Of a stretch of DNA of 64,000 bases, positions 13,951 to 26,514 are shown piece after piece (position 1 is the stretch's first letter; the number at the start of each line of letters is the position of its first letter). The stretch spans positions 94,908,015 through 94,972,014 of the forward strand of contig NC_057823.1 of assembly GCF_910594005.1 (NCBI RefSeq), given 5' to 3'. The DNA comes from Cervus elaphus. Taxonomy: Eukaryota; Chordata; Mammalia; Artiodactyla; Cervidae. The notes beneath the pieces are model-generated. The model was not told the origin of the DNA. It ran no database searches and saw only the letters and a list, made by a program, of their open reading frames with translations. The translations under genes and the position numbers were made by a program.

Positions 13951-14401
13951 AAAAAATTAAAAAAAGGAAATAATAATTTCTTGTAGTGTTTTTTAAACTA
14001 TAGACTGTGACCCATTGGAAAGTTATGACATAATTTTAGTAATCTGTGACCAGGATTCTTTTAAATTGAAATCGAATAGAACATGTCAGAATATATTGGT
14101 AAAGGATAAATAACGTGCTGTGAAACTTTTTTTAGCTGTTTGAATGTGTGCACCTATATCTGTAAAGGATCACAAAGCAAAATGTTTTTCCTTACTGTGA
14201 CTTGTTACTAAATGTGCTGAAAGCATCTACTATAGTAGTTTTCTCCTATTGGGGAGATTGGTGGTCCCCTTCAGAAAATGATGAAAGTTATGAACCTTGT
14301 CCAAAAAAGAGAATGTACGCATACCTACGTATGTGCATATTCTTTTCCTATTATTAATCACAGTGAACCTAGCTATTATAAGGAAATCTAGGGGGGATAT
14401 T

Positions 14402-15102
14402 TTTTTTTCTTTTCTTTTTTTTTTTTTTTTTATTAGTTGGAGGCTAATTACTTCACAACATTTCAGTGGGTTTTGTCGTACATTGATATGAATCAGCCAT
14501 AGATTTACACGTATTCCCCATCCCGATCCCCCCTCCCACCTCCCTCTCCACCCGATCCCTCTGGGTCTTCCCAGTGCACCAGGCCCGAGCACTTGTCTCA
14601 TGCATCCCACCTGGGCTGGTGATCTGTTTCACCATAGATAGTATACATGCTGTTCTTCTGAAATATCCCACCCTCACATTCTCCCACAGAGTTCAAAAGT
14701 CTGTTCTGTATTTCTGTGTCTCTTTTTCTGTTTTGCGTATAGGGTTATCGTTACCATCTTTCTAAATTCCATATACATGTGTTAGTATGCTGTAATGTTC
14801 TTTATCTTTCTGGCTTATTTCACTCTGTATAAGGGGCTCCAGTTTCATCCATCTCATTAGGACTGGTTCAAATGAATTCTTTTTAATGGCTGAGTAATAT
14901 TCTATGGTGTATATGTACCACAGCTTCCTTATCCATTCATCTGCTGATGGGCATCTAGGTTGCTTCCATGTCCTGGCTATTATAAACAGTGCTGCGATGA
15001 ACATTGGGGTGCACGTGTCTCTTTCAGATCTGGTTTCCTCAGTGTGTATGCCCAGAAGTGAGATTGCTGGGTCATATGGCAGTTCTATTTCCAGTTTTTT
15101 AA
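14402..15102 (-). mobile_element. L1 3' end (ORF2 C-terminus + 3' UTR + poly-A)
   Basis: Reverse orientation. The poly-A appears as T-rich 14401-14431, then the 3' UTR, then the ORF2 C-terminus. The minus strand 15004-14762 reads WKQPRCPSADEW and YIYTIEYYSAIKKN, the hallmark L1 ORF2 end. Flanked by GAAATCTAGGGGGGATATTT (14383) and GAAATCTTAGGGGGGATATT (15103), a >20-bp target-site duplication differing by one T. 5'-truncated at 0.7 kb and relatively young. Confidence 0.93.
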
Positions 15103-15365
15103 GAAATCTTAGGGGGGATATTTTTAAAAGCCAAATTTCCAGACCACATCATTGACCCTTAGAGAGATTTTATAGGTAAGAAGCACTGATATCCAAGGTG
15201 AAATTCAAGCTCCTTAAGACGGTGGGAATATTTGCCACACCTCCCTACCTCTCTGAGCCCTCCCTGACTCTCTTCCTGGTTGGGGAGATACTCAACAAAT
15301 GTTTCTCTGAATGTGAGAGTAAAATGCTCACTGAACATTTATTATAGGCAGGCAAGGCAGTTTAG

Positions 15366-15595
15366 TGATGAAAACAGGCTCTGGAATCAGATGCTTAGAC
15401 TGTGTGTAGGTTCCCTCACTCACTAATGGTGTGAGCTTTACCAAGCGGTTTAAATTTAGAGCCAGAGTTAACACACCTGCAGGATACGCGTATGTGCTTC
15501 ACGGCATTCTAGCCAGGACTAAATGAAAATAACACGTGTAAAGTGCTTAGAATAGGGGTCTTAGCACATAATAAATATTCAATAAATTTTAGTTA
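15366..15595 (+). mobile_element. MIR
   Basis: From CAGGCTCTGGAATCAGATGC to GTAAAGTGCTTAGAATAGGG and AATAAATATTCAATAAA. Nearly full length but diverged in the middle. Confidence 0.7.
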
Positions 15596-16971
15596 TAAAA
15601 CTACTGAAAAAAAAAAAAAAAAAACCCTGGAGTCTATAAGCAAAATAATGGATGACTATGCATTTATGCTAAATATACTACAAATTATAAGAGTAGTTAA
15701 GAGAGATTTTGAAAATTCCTAGTCTGGTAAGGGCAAATTCATTAGCCTCAAAGCATTTATATATGTCTTTAAATCAGTAAAATTCTTTTCTTCTAAACTT
15801 GTTCTCAAAGCAAATTACTTTTATAAGTTAAAAATTTTAGCCTAAAAATAAGTTTGAGAACATTTTAATTTCATACTCTTGTTCCTTCCAGTTTAAATCA
15901 CAATTCAAGAATGGTTATAAATATTTACCTTTCCTATAAATTCTCCAGATTATCTAACATACGGAGCTAATAAGCAAACTTGTCAAGGGTGAGGTCAGGA
16001 AAGAAAACTTTCGAAAAGATTCTAGTTAGTTAAACCTTATTGCAGAATACAGCAACTCTCTAAATACTTCTACTGCATTGCTGCGGTTAATTGGATCTAA
16101 GATACCAGTCCAACTGGACGACTCTCCATGATTTTATGTACCCCTGCATAATATAAAATGCTGACAAATTAGGACACACCACTAAGATGCTGTTGATAAT
16201 GAGATGCATTTTTTAATTCCAAAGATATTAAAGGTTAAGAATGCCTTGCAATCAGTGATATATAGTAATTTTGTTGCTGTGTTAAATATTGTTTGAAATA
16301 AGATCTACGGCTTCCGCATATTCTGCTAAATTGTTTTTCCTGCTTAAAATTTGGCTTTTCTTTTTAATAGAGCAAGTTCTTATAAGGATAAGGCCTTGCA
16401 CATAGTAAGAGGTCAAAAGAGATTTAAATACTGCTTGTGATTCAAATTTAGGAGTGGATTAGCTATAAGAACTGTAGGTGTTAGAGGATGGTTAAAGATT
16501 ACTTTTCAAGCTTAAATAAGTGAGTGCTGTTAAAGTGACTATGTCTGTAACATAGACAACTGAATTTCACAAGTTTCAGTTTTTGGTGGGAAACGAAACA
16601 AAAAGGCAAAGCCATCAGTGGCAGATTTTATTGACAAACGGGGTGTCAGTAACAAGAGCTGGCACTTCAAGGTCCACACCGTCTAGCGTGGTGCCTGGTA
16701 CACAGCAAATATTCACAAAAGCTTGCTGAATGAAGACTGGAAGCTTAACTAACTGCTAAGAATGCCATTTATGGTATTGGTTGCAAGTTCAGATTTCAAT
16801 CATAGTTCCAATAGCTGCTTTCCAAAGTGACTTCAATTTGATGAAGGACAGAGCTGTGTGACTTAGTTTTCAGCTCCTTTGTGATCTTTGATATATACCA
16901 AAGTGAATATTTCTTTCGAATTGGGCAATTTATTACTGTATTAACACCTTAGTAAATTAACATATGGTTGC

Positions 16972-17160
16972 AGTGTGTGTGCTCAGTCATGTCTGACTCT
17001 GCAACCCCAGGCTCCTCTGTCCATGGAATTTTCCAGGCAAGAATACTGGAGTGGGTTGCCATTTCCTACTCCAGTGGATCTTCCAGATTCAGGGACAGAA
17101 CCCAAATTTCCTGTGTCTCTTGCATTAGGATTCTTTACCACTGAGCCACCCGGGAAGCCC
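16972..17160 (-). mobile_element. Bov-tA SINE
   Basis: Reverse orientation: Bov-A part first (CTCAGTCATGTCTGACTCTG), tRNA-like head last (TCTTTACCACTGAGCCACC then GGGAAGCCC). A piece of the Bov-A unit is deleted near 17003. Confidence 0.88.
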
Positions 17161-18449
17161 AAAGTGTGGTTAATGAGGTATAATTCAATACAGACATCAA
17201 AATGTTATCTACACATTTAACCACTGTAATATTAAAAAAAAAAAATTAAACCAGAACTGCCATTACAAAAGGATTTAATTTTAATGTTAAAATCAAATCT
17301 TTGTAGTATTAATTACATTCAGAGCTGAATGTGTAAGGGTAAGCTGTTAGTCAGCAACCTTTGAGCAGACTGACTAAACACAACTGTTGGCAAAACCAGT
17401 GGAATAGCCAAACCAAAAACAGCAAGGGAAAGCAGACTGCAGGCATATCATCGAAGAAGGAATGGCAGTGCTGGGGATTTATTTTTATCTTTGCTGCTGT
17501 TTCAAGCAGATAGTTATCTTTGCTTCCCGGGTATCAAGTAGATTAGAGAAGGGTAGTCTGCGGGAAGTATTTGCAGGTGGGTTGAAACTGCCTACTAATT
17601 TCAAATACTGTATAATTTAGTTTTTCAAAACCAATCTTCTCTCCAGCCCCCCAAAAGGAAAACAAGTAATTAACAAAGTATTTCTGAATGCTTTGCTAAG
17701 TTTGGAAGAAAAAAAAAAAAATCCAACTCTGTTCTTTAGAGTTAATGGCTCTACTGCAAAAATTCTAACACCATTCAAGCCTTTTAAATTAGCAGTTCAA
17801 CGCAGATTTCATCCACCAAAGGTCACTGTGCCTTTTTGGAAGGCACACATTTAAAACCTGTTTGGCTGGCTTTTTGTTGCTCCTTCTTGATAAAGTGTGT
17901 GTGACTCAGTATTTTATAGGAAACATGACATGGTGGTACGTACAGAAAATATTTTTAAAATTTTCAGTCATCTTAAGGTTAATTTCTAAATTACACATGC
18001 AGCTTCTACTTTCTAAAGCCTCTGGGACTGCTGAGTCTGAAGCAAGCAATTAAATTAGAGAGAAGTTTGGAACAACATTCTCATAACAAATACTGAGTTA
18101 AAACTGAAGTCTGGAATCCTCTTTACTGTGACAAAGTTAACATTTTTCTCACCGCCCTGGGACAATCATTCCCTGCACAGGCGTCCCTGTGCCACACGCA
18201 AGCCCACTCTGCAAGGCTGCCTCAGGCCAGCAGATGTGGCCATTATTTGCTGTGGAAAACCTTACCATTTCAGATTCTATCTGAATTATAAACATACCTC
18301 TTTGTGTATGAGGGTGTACACAGATTTTAATAGACCTGGAATTTTACAAACCTATTTTCAGGGTACAGTATTTTGTTTTTTCTGAAACCTTTGCTTTAAG
18401 GTGCTGGTTCATACCAATCAGAAATACATAAGCCTTGTTCCTGAGAGTC

Positions 18450-18640
18450 CCTTGTTTCTACAGAGGTCTGAGAGGAGGTTCTGGATTAAGTCCTACATTA
18501 TTAATTCTTTCCTGAGTATTAGTCTGTATGTGTTTGTCACGGGTTCCCTGAGGGCAAGGCCTGTGTCTTACCCATCCCTGTATCTCTGCACACTAAGCAC
18601 TTAAGCAAAGTACTTGGCACCACTAAGGACTAAAAGAATG
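18450..18640 (+). mobile_element. L2-like 3' end
   Basis: CTGAGGGCAAGGCCTGTGTC, then ATCTCTGCACACTAAGC and GTACTTGGCACC, in the order of an L2 terminus. Confidence 0.45.
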
Positions 18641-21600
18641 TGTGTGCAATGAGCAAGAGACAAATGGAACAATAAAGTTATTAGTACACCCACTGACTCG
18701 GCACCTGTTTATAGTTTATTGAATAATTATGTTAGTAGATAATTACATCAGTAACAACTGCCATTACTTGAAAATACTGAGTTAACTTGCTTCCAGCACC
18801 TCTCCTTTGAGAGCTGTGCAGTGTAGGGAGAATTCCCCCTGGCAATGTAAAGACCTAGGCAGTACAGCTGTCTCCTTCAGCTGTGTGTCTTTAGATAAGA
18901 AATTTTTAACAAACATAAAAATACACAGTAATTAGTTTTTAAACTTTACTGGAACACACAGTTTTGGAAAATTTTCATCTACCACATTTTCAGTATCTAG
19001 TTAAAATGTGAGATAGAACTACCTGATTTGGATAAAGCTTGCTCAACAATAAGGATGCAGCTTTTGGAAACTGTGCGTTATACCAATACACTCCTCTGAA
19101 TGTCGCAACTTGAACACTTCAGTACTGTAGTGAATCTTACCAGCTTCTTTTTCTATCAATTAGAAAAGCTATCTTTTCTGTCTTTTCTACAAAAATGCAT
19201 AATTCTATGCATTTACTAGGCAACAGTAAACCTTTAGTTATGAGAATCCTAGGTATGGATTAGAACCGTGAGGATAATTGGTTGAGCCATACTCTTAAAA
19301 ATCAACAAGGTATTTCAGGCTGATTTATTCAGCTCCTGATATTCATGAGTTTTAAAAACAGTCAACTGCTCCTAACAGTTATTTTGTCTCTTCAGAATTC
19401 ATAAAATGCCTTCAATGACCATTCAATTTCCTGAGTACTCTCTTCCACAGAGGGGAAAGGGTGAGATGAAGTGTGAAAGACACAAGTAACATTTTTTATG
19501 CTGCCCAACTATGATGATAAAAATCCAGGTAATCAATGATTCTCAGAATTTTCCTCTTTAAGAGCATATTGCTATACTTTGTTTAATGGTCCAGTCTGCA
19601 TTTTCTTTTTTTTTAGAAGAAAACTTCACTCTAAGAGAACATGTTCAGGCACAAAAGTAAATATGCTTAAAAGCAACCTGCCAAGACCCAAATTCTGACT
19701 TTCTAACAGAAGGCGGAAAATCCTATAATTAGTAACAAGAAAGGGCATAACCATGCAGTGCTTAGTATCAGGGAAAGAGGACATAATCTTGACACTAAAT
19801 GTTCACTTTTAAAATGATGCATTGGCAACATTTCATTTCTATTTCAAATATGTCTACACAGGACACTGTCATGATAGTTAATTTACATTTTCAATCACAT
19901 TTGATGTAAAGACTGTACATTTGTTAAATTTGCCCCATTCTTTCTAGGAAAACTTTCAAAGCGTCTGAAACCCTGTATTAGAAGACAACTAAAATTTTTC
20001 ATTAAGAAAAACCCTTTTGTGGGCAATCTAAGTTAAAACCTTCTAATTTTGAGTCCTAAACATTTTCCACATAGGAAAACTCTCTAAGGATACTTTAGAG
20101 AGTTTTTAAAGCAATCAGCACCGGCAATGTTAAATTACCATGGCTCTCAAGAAAAACAGAGGAACGCTGTACAGAAGACCCTCACATTTGTGGCTCTGCG
20201 TCCTCCCTGTGGGCTGTGCCAACCCACTCCCTCCCCTGCAATGACTCTTTGTTTTTACCCAGTCCCAAAGGGATGGGGAGGGCTCTGCAAAGAGAAGGGG
20301 GGAGGGGAGGCTGGAATGCAGCTGCAGGCTCTGAAACAATGCTGAGTCCATATATTTTGTTCCCAGTTAGAATAATAAAAAGGGGACTGCGGTGGGGGGT
20401 GGGGGACGGAGAAGACAGAGCCCAGGATGCCAAGGTAGGACCCAGTGTCCTCCAGCTCGCCTTCTGCGGCACTCCCTCTCCCCACGCTCCCAGCCTCCCA
20501 ACTCCAACAACCATTCATTTGGTTAAAAGCTTATCTGTTAAAATTCAAATGCCCATTAAGATTTAAACCCATCAGTTATTTATACCTAAATTACTTTTAT
20601 CAGTGAACTCCTCTCAGACAATAGGGTAGGAAGAGAGAAGGGAGCTTGCAAAGATAAACTGGGGAAGCCTAGAATACTAGGAAAGTTTGGGGGAGGTGGG
20701 TAACAGATTTCAGAAAAGGAGGGCCGAAGTTTCAAATAGAAACTGCCTGCTTTGTAATGGTGCCTAGGGCCTGGAGGTAACAGGTATGCCATACAAGCCA
20801 TATTCCTTCTGAGACTTCTAAAACCTACATTTCTGAATCAAGAGCTTGGAAGCCTGCACATATTGGTTCCTCATTATTCAATTTAACCTAGTCCCTCCTA
20901 AGAAAATATCCTTCACTTGCATTTCCCTGGCCTCCACTTCCCAAGTGGGAGAATTATGGGAAGAGGGAAGAAGCAGACACCAAACAAGCTGTCAGCTGCT
21001 AGGGAGGGAAAGACCTCCTCTTCAAACCCTCCTCTTCTCCCCTGAGTACTGTCCTCTCTACCCAGGTAACCCTTCTCTGAAATGGGCAGCCCGGCTGAGC
21101 TCAGGAATCCCTGCCTCTAGAACATCCACTCAGATGTTATTGATGCCACTGAAATTTGTAAGAAAATTCAAGAAGCCTTAAGTGAACAACCAAAACTAAT
21201 ACCTCAAGATAGAATCAGCATGCAGTAAAGATCATCTAAAAAGCTATAAAACAAAATTCAGAAGAACAATTGTTCCCATTAGGATCCCATTCATGAACAC
21301 TCAGTTACTGGGGGAGAAAAAAAGAGGACTTCATTATAAAGCTGAAGCAAACCTCTAACATCCACACACAAACATCTCCTTCAAGTTAGCATTTCACAAG
21401 ATTTAGAAGTACTCTTAGTTGGTGCTGAATGATACAATTAATCTCTTGATTCCTGAAGTGTTTTCAAGTTATGAAGTTTAAAAAGATTGTACTTATACAC
21501 ATTGAATTTCTGCATTTTGTGACATAAAAATTCTCAAGCATATAGATTTATAATAAGCAGGAATAGGATCTTCCCCCCTCAGGTTGCCTTTTCACTACAG

Positions 21601-22311
21601 CTCTAAAATCCATTTACAGATAGTCCAAATCTCCACACTATGGATAGTATTAGAGACAAATTTAGAAATGCATGTTAATTTAAGTGAAGGAATGATTGAG
21701 TCTACCATTTTATTAATATTAAATAGTAATAATAGTAATTATGAAATAATATTGACACTACTCCTGTGAAGTTTATCATCTATTACAAATACAAAATTCA
21801 TAGGTCCATTTTATTAGGGGTTATCACTTATTACACTTTCAAGTGCAGCGATGGAACAGACAATACTTTGTTTATTCTGTGTACTGGAAATATTTCTTAG
21901 TATGTACAATCAAAGAAATAAAGTCCATAGACAACAAAAGTTTGTTCATATTAACAATAATCACATAGTCATAACTTGCCTAAAATTAATGATTCTTTTC
22001 AGTTGCTTAATTGTGGTAAATAAAATATAATCTCTTAACACTATGATGTATGTTACAGTTCAAAAAAAGGTTAAAAGATCAAATAGCTATGACTTGGAAA
22101 TAACAACTCTCAATATCTGTATCTGAATTACTTTTGAAATAAATCAAGAAGATAACTCAAGTCTTAAAAGTATCATAAATTTTCATTTAGTCACAAAGTT
22201 CACAAAATATGATCGACATTAATATATTAAGAGGCACAGGTGAAAACAAATTTTAAGACTTAAATATAATACTGTGTAAGATTAGATTTTTTGCTAAATA
22301 AGAGTACTCAC

Positions 22312-22359
22312 CCCTTGGAGCCCTTGGAATTGAATTGAAGGTCGAAAAGGAATTAAATT
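22312..22359 (-). CDS. ELL2: ELL2 coding exon 2 (16 codons)
   Basis: The minus strand reads NLIPFRPSIQFQGLQG, which follows directly on the TYQSHK end of exon 1 in ELL2. The human form, as recalled, has GLHG at the end. The exon is 48 nt and starts and ends in phase 0. On the minus strand it is preceded by a T-rich tract ending TTTTAATAG and followed by the strong donor GTGAGT. It encodes part of the N-terminal ELL domain. Because it is a symmetric exon, skipping it would remove 16 residues without shifting the frame. It is too short for ordinary ORF calling and was found by protein recognition plus splice sites. Exon 1 lies 18.66 kb upstream. Confidence 0.95.
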
Positions 22360-22801
22360 CTATTAAAAGAAACATAAGAAACAAACAGATCAAACTTGGT
22401 TACTGGACACATAACTAAACGTTTAAACTTTAAGTCTATGCACCTGATCAGTGCCATAGTCTGTGAAAATCCTTCCATTACATACTTGGGTTTATATGTC
22501 ATTATATTAAGATGTCTTGATAAATGACACCGCACTACCATTGACAGCACAACCGAGGGATCTTTGGCAGTGTAGCTAATCAGGTCTTTGAAAATGACTA
22601 ACATGATTTGGCAAAAAATGATTAGTGTACTAATTCAATTTTACATTAAAAAAATATTCTTGCTTAGTTTCTTGATATATTTTTTTAAAGAGGTGGAGGA
22701 AAGCTAGAGATAATTAAAGGAACCTTGCAAAACCTTAACAGGATGCTAGTATAAAATTAAAACATTTGAGGATGAACTGTGGTTTCCATTTTCTCACATT
22801 T

Positions 22802-23058
22802 TAAAAAAATTAAATTTATTTAAAATTGAAGGATAATTGCTTTACAGTGTTGTGTTGGTTTCTGCCAGACACCGACACGAATCAGCCATAGGCACACCTC
22901 TGTCCCCACCCTCCCAGCTCCCTCCCCATCCCACCCTCTGGGCTGTTTGTTACAGAGCTCTGGTTTGAGTTCATACAGCAAATTCCTATTGTCTACTTTC
23001 CACATGGTAATGTAGGTTTTCAGTTACTCTGTCCATGTATCCCACCCTCTCCTTCCTT
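22802..23058 (-). mobile_element. L1 3' UTR fragment
   Basis: Reverse orientation: AATTGAAGGATAATTGCTTT, GTTGTGTTGGTTTCTGCCAG and CGAATCAGCCATAG are the artiodactyl L1 3' UTR. Target-site duplication CATTTTCTCACATTT (22787) / CATTTTCTCACACTT (23059). It lies only 440 bp upstream of ELL2 exon 2 in transcript order. Confidence 0.85.
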
Positions 23059-24542
23059 CATTTTCTCACACTTTACCAGAGATGAGTGTTTAGTTGAGGG
23101 TCAAACAAGTAACCAGTTCCATCATAAGCTTTTCATCAGGCGAATATAATTTCTAGAACAATGTTTTATTATGAGCTTTGTCCTCTTCCTAACTTTTTAT
23201 ATTTTCTCTTAGAGCTATGTATTTAAAAGAAAAGCTGTAATTGTAAATATCTACCATAGTCTCAGGTATAATTTTCTGTACCCAAAATCACCAGTATGGG
23301 ACTGGTTTACTACTACGGGAATGCTCTCCCAAACTGGTAACAGAAATTCATGGGGAAATCAGATTTGGATAACATTTTAATAGTAACACATCAGCTATTT
23401 TTCATACCCTCATATCCAAATTCAATGCACAAAAACAAAAGCAGTGGTTTCTGGTCTCAACTCTACCTTAAAGAAGAATACAGAGGCACCCATGTGCCCC
23501 TCCCTTGCCACTCCACATTAACCACTGCTATCAGTTACGTCCGCAAACTGCAGATTGAAGTTTAGTGATCAGTATCACAGTAAACCAGAGAGAAATAAGG
23601 AAAGGATAAGTACTTTAAAAGATAGATCATCGGAATATAAAATCAAGTGGTAGCATTAACCATCCTGTTATTATTTATAAAAATAGATAAACATCTTGGA
23701 GAAAACATAATAGACACTATTACCACTGTTCTACCACCATAAAGATAATTTAACTTTAGACTTATTAGTAGGATCAAAGTACTACTGGTTGACCAAGTTT
23801 ATTTCTTGGTGTGGGAGATAATTTTTTGTAGTGATTCATTCCAATTCATGGCCTTTTATGAAAATATAAAATACAGATTAATGCTAATTTGAATTTCCTT
23901 AGAGGGAGAAAGCCTCACCCAAACGTACATTCCACAGCTAATCCTCTACCACAAGTAATGGCAGCTTGCCTGCAGAAGCCCTGGGGAGGCTCCCTTCAAG
24001 TGGGGAAGTAGGTGGTCCTCCAGTTTAGGCAACAGAGGTCCCGGTTCTAGATTTCAGAATACTTCAATCAGCCCCACCTCCTGCTCTCTCTTCAAATCCC
24101 AAACCCTAAACATCTCTTCTGAGGCTGAAGACACTTTCCTCCCTGACTCCTTGAAGGAAGGTTATCTTCAGCTCACCACTTGAATTTGAACTTCTTTATC
24201 AAGTTCATCAATTCTTCTTGGTCAAACAAATGCTAACTTTCCTCAGCTTTCAAACTGCTCACTTCTCCACTGGATATCACAGCTACCTTACACTTGGAGA
24301 CGCCTGTCCTCCTAGCTCTCTGATCATGCCTTTTATTTCAAAAGCTAGGGCCCTCACTTACTTTCCTCTTGCTACATCTACTCTGTCCTGGAGGCTCACC
24401 CTGTCTGTCTGGTGATGACTCTGAATCTCTTCAGGATTCCTCAACTTGGCATTCCTCCAAAACTTGCAACTTAGCACTTGCCTAGGATATTTGCACCACA
24501 AACTCTCAGACAGTAAAACTGGCAAACACTAAACTACCCCTA

Positions 24543-24675
24543 TGGAGAAGGAAATGGCAGCCCACTCCAGTGTTCTTGCCTGGAGAATCCCAGGAACAGC
24601 AGAGCCTGGTGGGCTGCCGTCTAAGGGGTCGCACAGAGTCGGACACGACTGAAGTGACTTAGCAGCAGCAGCAGC
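24543..24675 (+). mobile_element. Bov-A-type SINE with (AGC)n tail
   Basis: Runs from GGAGAAGGAAATGGCAGCCC to the AGCAGCAGCAGCAGCA tail. Flanked by perfect 12-bp copies of AAACTACCCCTA at 24531-24542 and 24676-24687. Confidence 0.92.
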
Positions 24676-24687
24676 AAACTACCCCTA

Positions 24688-24900
24688 GGGCTTCCCTGGT
24701 GGCTCAGTGTAAAGAATCTGCCTGCCAAGCCGTCCAGGAGATGCTGGTTGGGTCCCTGGGACAGGAAGATCCCCTGGAGGAGAAGATGGCAACCCACTCC
24801 AGTATTCTTGCCTGGGAAATCCAATGGACAGAGGAGCCTGGTGGGCTACAGTCTGCAAGGTTGCAAGAGAGTTGGACAGACTGAGTGACTAAACTACAAC
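24688..24900 (+). mobile_element. Bov-tA SINE next to the Bov-A element
   Basis: GGGCTTCCCTGGTGGCTCAG head, then the Bov-A unit ending GAGTGACTAAAC. It begins immediately after the second AAACTACCCCTA and is followed by AAACTGCCGCTG at 24901-24912, a likely third, diverged copy of the same target. Confidence 0.9.
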
Positions 24901-26078
24901 AAACTGCCGCTGCCCCTCACCAAACTGGCACCTCTTTCCTACTTCCCGGCCAGGGTGCTTCTTTGTGGTTCTCCAGACTCACAACCGTAAATTTAACCTA
25001 AGAGTCTCTTTTCCTTCTCCTCTCACCACAGTTACTTAGGCATTCACACACTACTAGAATCCCAGAATTCCAAATCCAGAGATAATCCAGTTGCTACCCA
25101 CCTACCTCCCGCTATATAACCACAATGGGCCATGTGTCCCATTAATAACTAAGCTGGGACCATAATCTAGGACTCAATCTTCCTGTTTTGCCATACTATT
25201 TTTTTCCTACTATCTTGGGCTCCACACACATCTGCTATGGTAGATCCAAAAGTTTGGGGGCTTGCTCCTTTATGCATAGAATTCACTTTTTAGTTAAAGA
25301 ACATTTGAAAATAATTAAATATTAGGTTAAGTGCTGCTGGGAGGTGCAGTAAGGATTCTCCAAAAGGAGAAAAACATGGGTTAGAAGAGATACTAGAAAA
25401 GAGAAAAGGCTCATGGAAAAGATGGATCTTTTTTTTTTTTTTTTTAGCAATTCTGAAAAAACAAACTCCAAGGAAAAGGAGTGGCCTAAGCAAAAGAGCA
25501 AGGAGACAGGAATGGGTGGTGTGCGGATGGAGGGCAGGTCTCTGGGTGTGTGCAGCGTCCTTTCACATGTGAAACAGGACATAAGGACGAGAACTGGACC
25601 TAGTGATCCCTGGCTAATCTCTTCTTGACCTCAAAATGTGTCTTCAGTTTTAACTTCTATCCACTACTGCATAAATAGGACAGTAATTTAAATTTCCAAC
25701 CTCAGAATTTCAAAAGGTTTATCACCCTGTGAACTAGCCCTACCCTAATCCCCTCCATTACTCCTTTAGGGATGGCCTTTAAGTCTTGCCTTTGACAGGA
25801 TAAATGATTGGAGGCTCTTCTGATTTTTGGAATAAGAAAGTGAGTTCCTAAAAGAAATTGCTTCAGGGAAAGCAGCTCTTTCAGTCATGTATAAGAAAGA
25901 TAGACAGGGATGAATCGCTAGGGAAAAGGATTAGATATCAGCTCCAGGGGATGTTTTATTTAGGAACACTCTGGTGATAAAGGCTTAAATTAGTATGACT
26001 TCATTTGGAGCCAACAGGAGATGGTGGAATGAGCAGACATTCCCAAGAAAGGATAAAATTGTGCTGAAGGTCTGAGTA

Positions 26079-26225
<147 letters not shown>

Positions 26226-26280
26226 GTAAAGGTGGCTCAGGGCTCTCAATCATCATTTGGGGCCAACCTGCCCCAGGCTC

Positions 26281-26405
26281 TGGAGGAGGAAATGACACTC
26301 CAGTATTCTCGCCTGAAGAATCCCATGGACAGAGGAACCTGGAAGGCAGCAGTCCATGGGGTGGCAAAGAGTCAGACACGGCTAAGCAACCGAGCATGCA
26401 TACAC
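26281..26405 (+). mobile_element. Bov-A SINE fragment beside (AC)n
   Basis: GGAGGAGGAAATGACACTCC through GAGTCAGACACGGCTAAGC, a diverged Bov-A unit starting 58 bp after a long (AC)n tract. The head is absent. Confidence 0.8.
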
Positions 26406-26514
26406 ACGCATGCCCCAGACACCCTCAAATTAAGCTCAGTTTCTACTTTGAAAGTTCCTAGGCTGCTTCCAGGCCCCTATTACCCAGTACCTAAACAAAG
26501 GCCTTCCTCCCCTC

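Larger units (their letters stand above)
1..22311 (-). other. ELL2: ELL2 intron 2, partial (continues off left edge)
   Basis: Sequence downstream of the exon 2 donor. I looked for exon 3 (the segment after GLQG, with an NFNFYLSN-like core) on the minus strand and did not find it, so intron 2 probably runs off the window. Repeats are listed separately. Stretches without a gene or confident repeat: 1-2186, 2351-3944, 4086-5689, 6116-6699, 7406-8929, 9111-11571, 11786-13059, 13951-14382, 15596-16971, 17161-18449 and 18641-22311. 20200-20480 is locally GC-rich with G-runs but has no convincing coding signature. Confidence 0.75.

Noticed and set aside
13951..14230. Possible DNA-transposon remnant (GTGACCCATTGG ... 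CTGTGACCAGGATTC)
   Set aside because: Vague resemblance to an old DNA element, but I could not place ends or family.
1..22300. ELL2 exon 3 in the left part of the window
   Set aside because: No minus-strand match to the segment after GLQG was found by eye. A translated search with ELL2 protein would be decisive; I assume it lies off the left edge.
22353..22604. 83-codon minus frame just upstream of ELL2 exon 2
   Set aside because: It runs through the acceptor in a different frame from exon 2 and stops immediately; it is not an extended exon.
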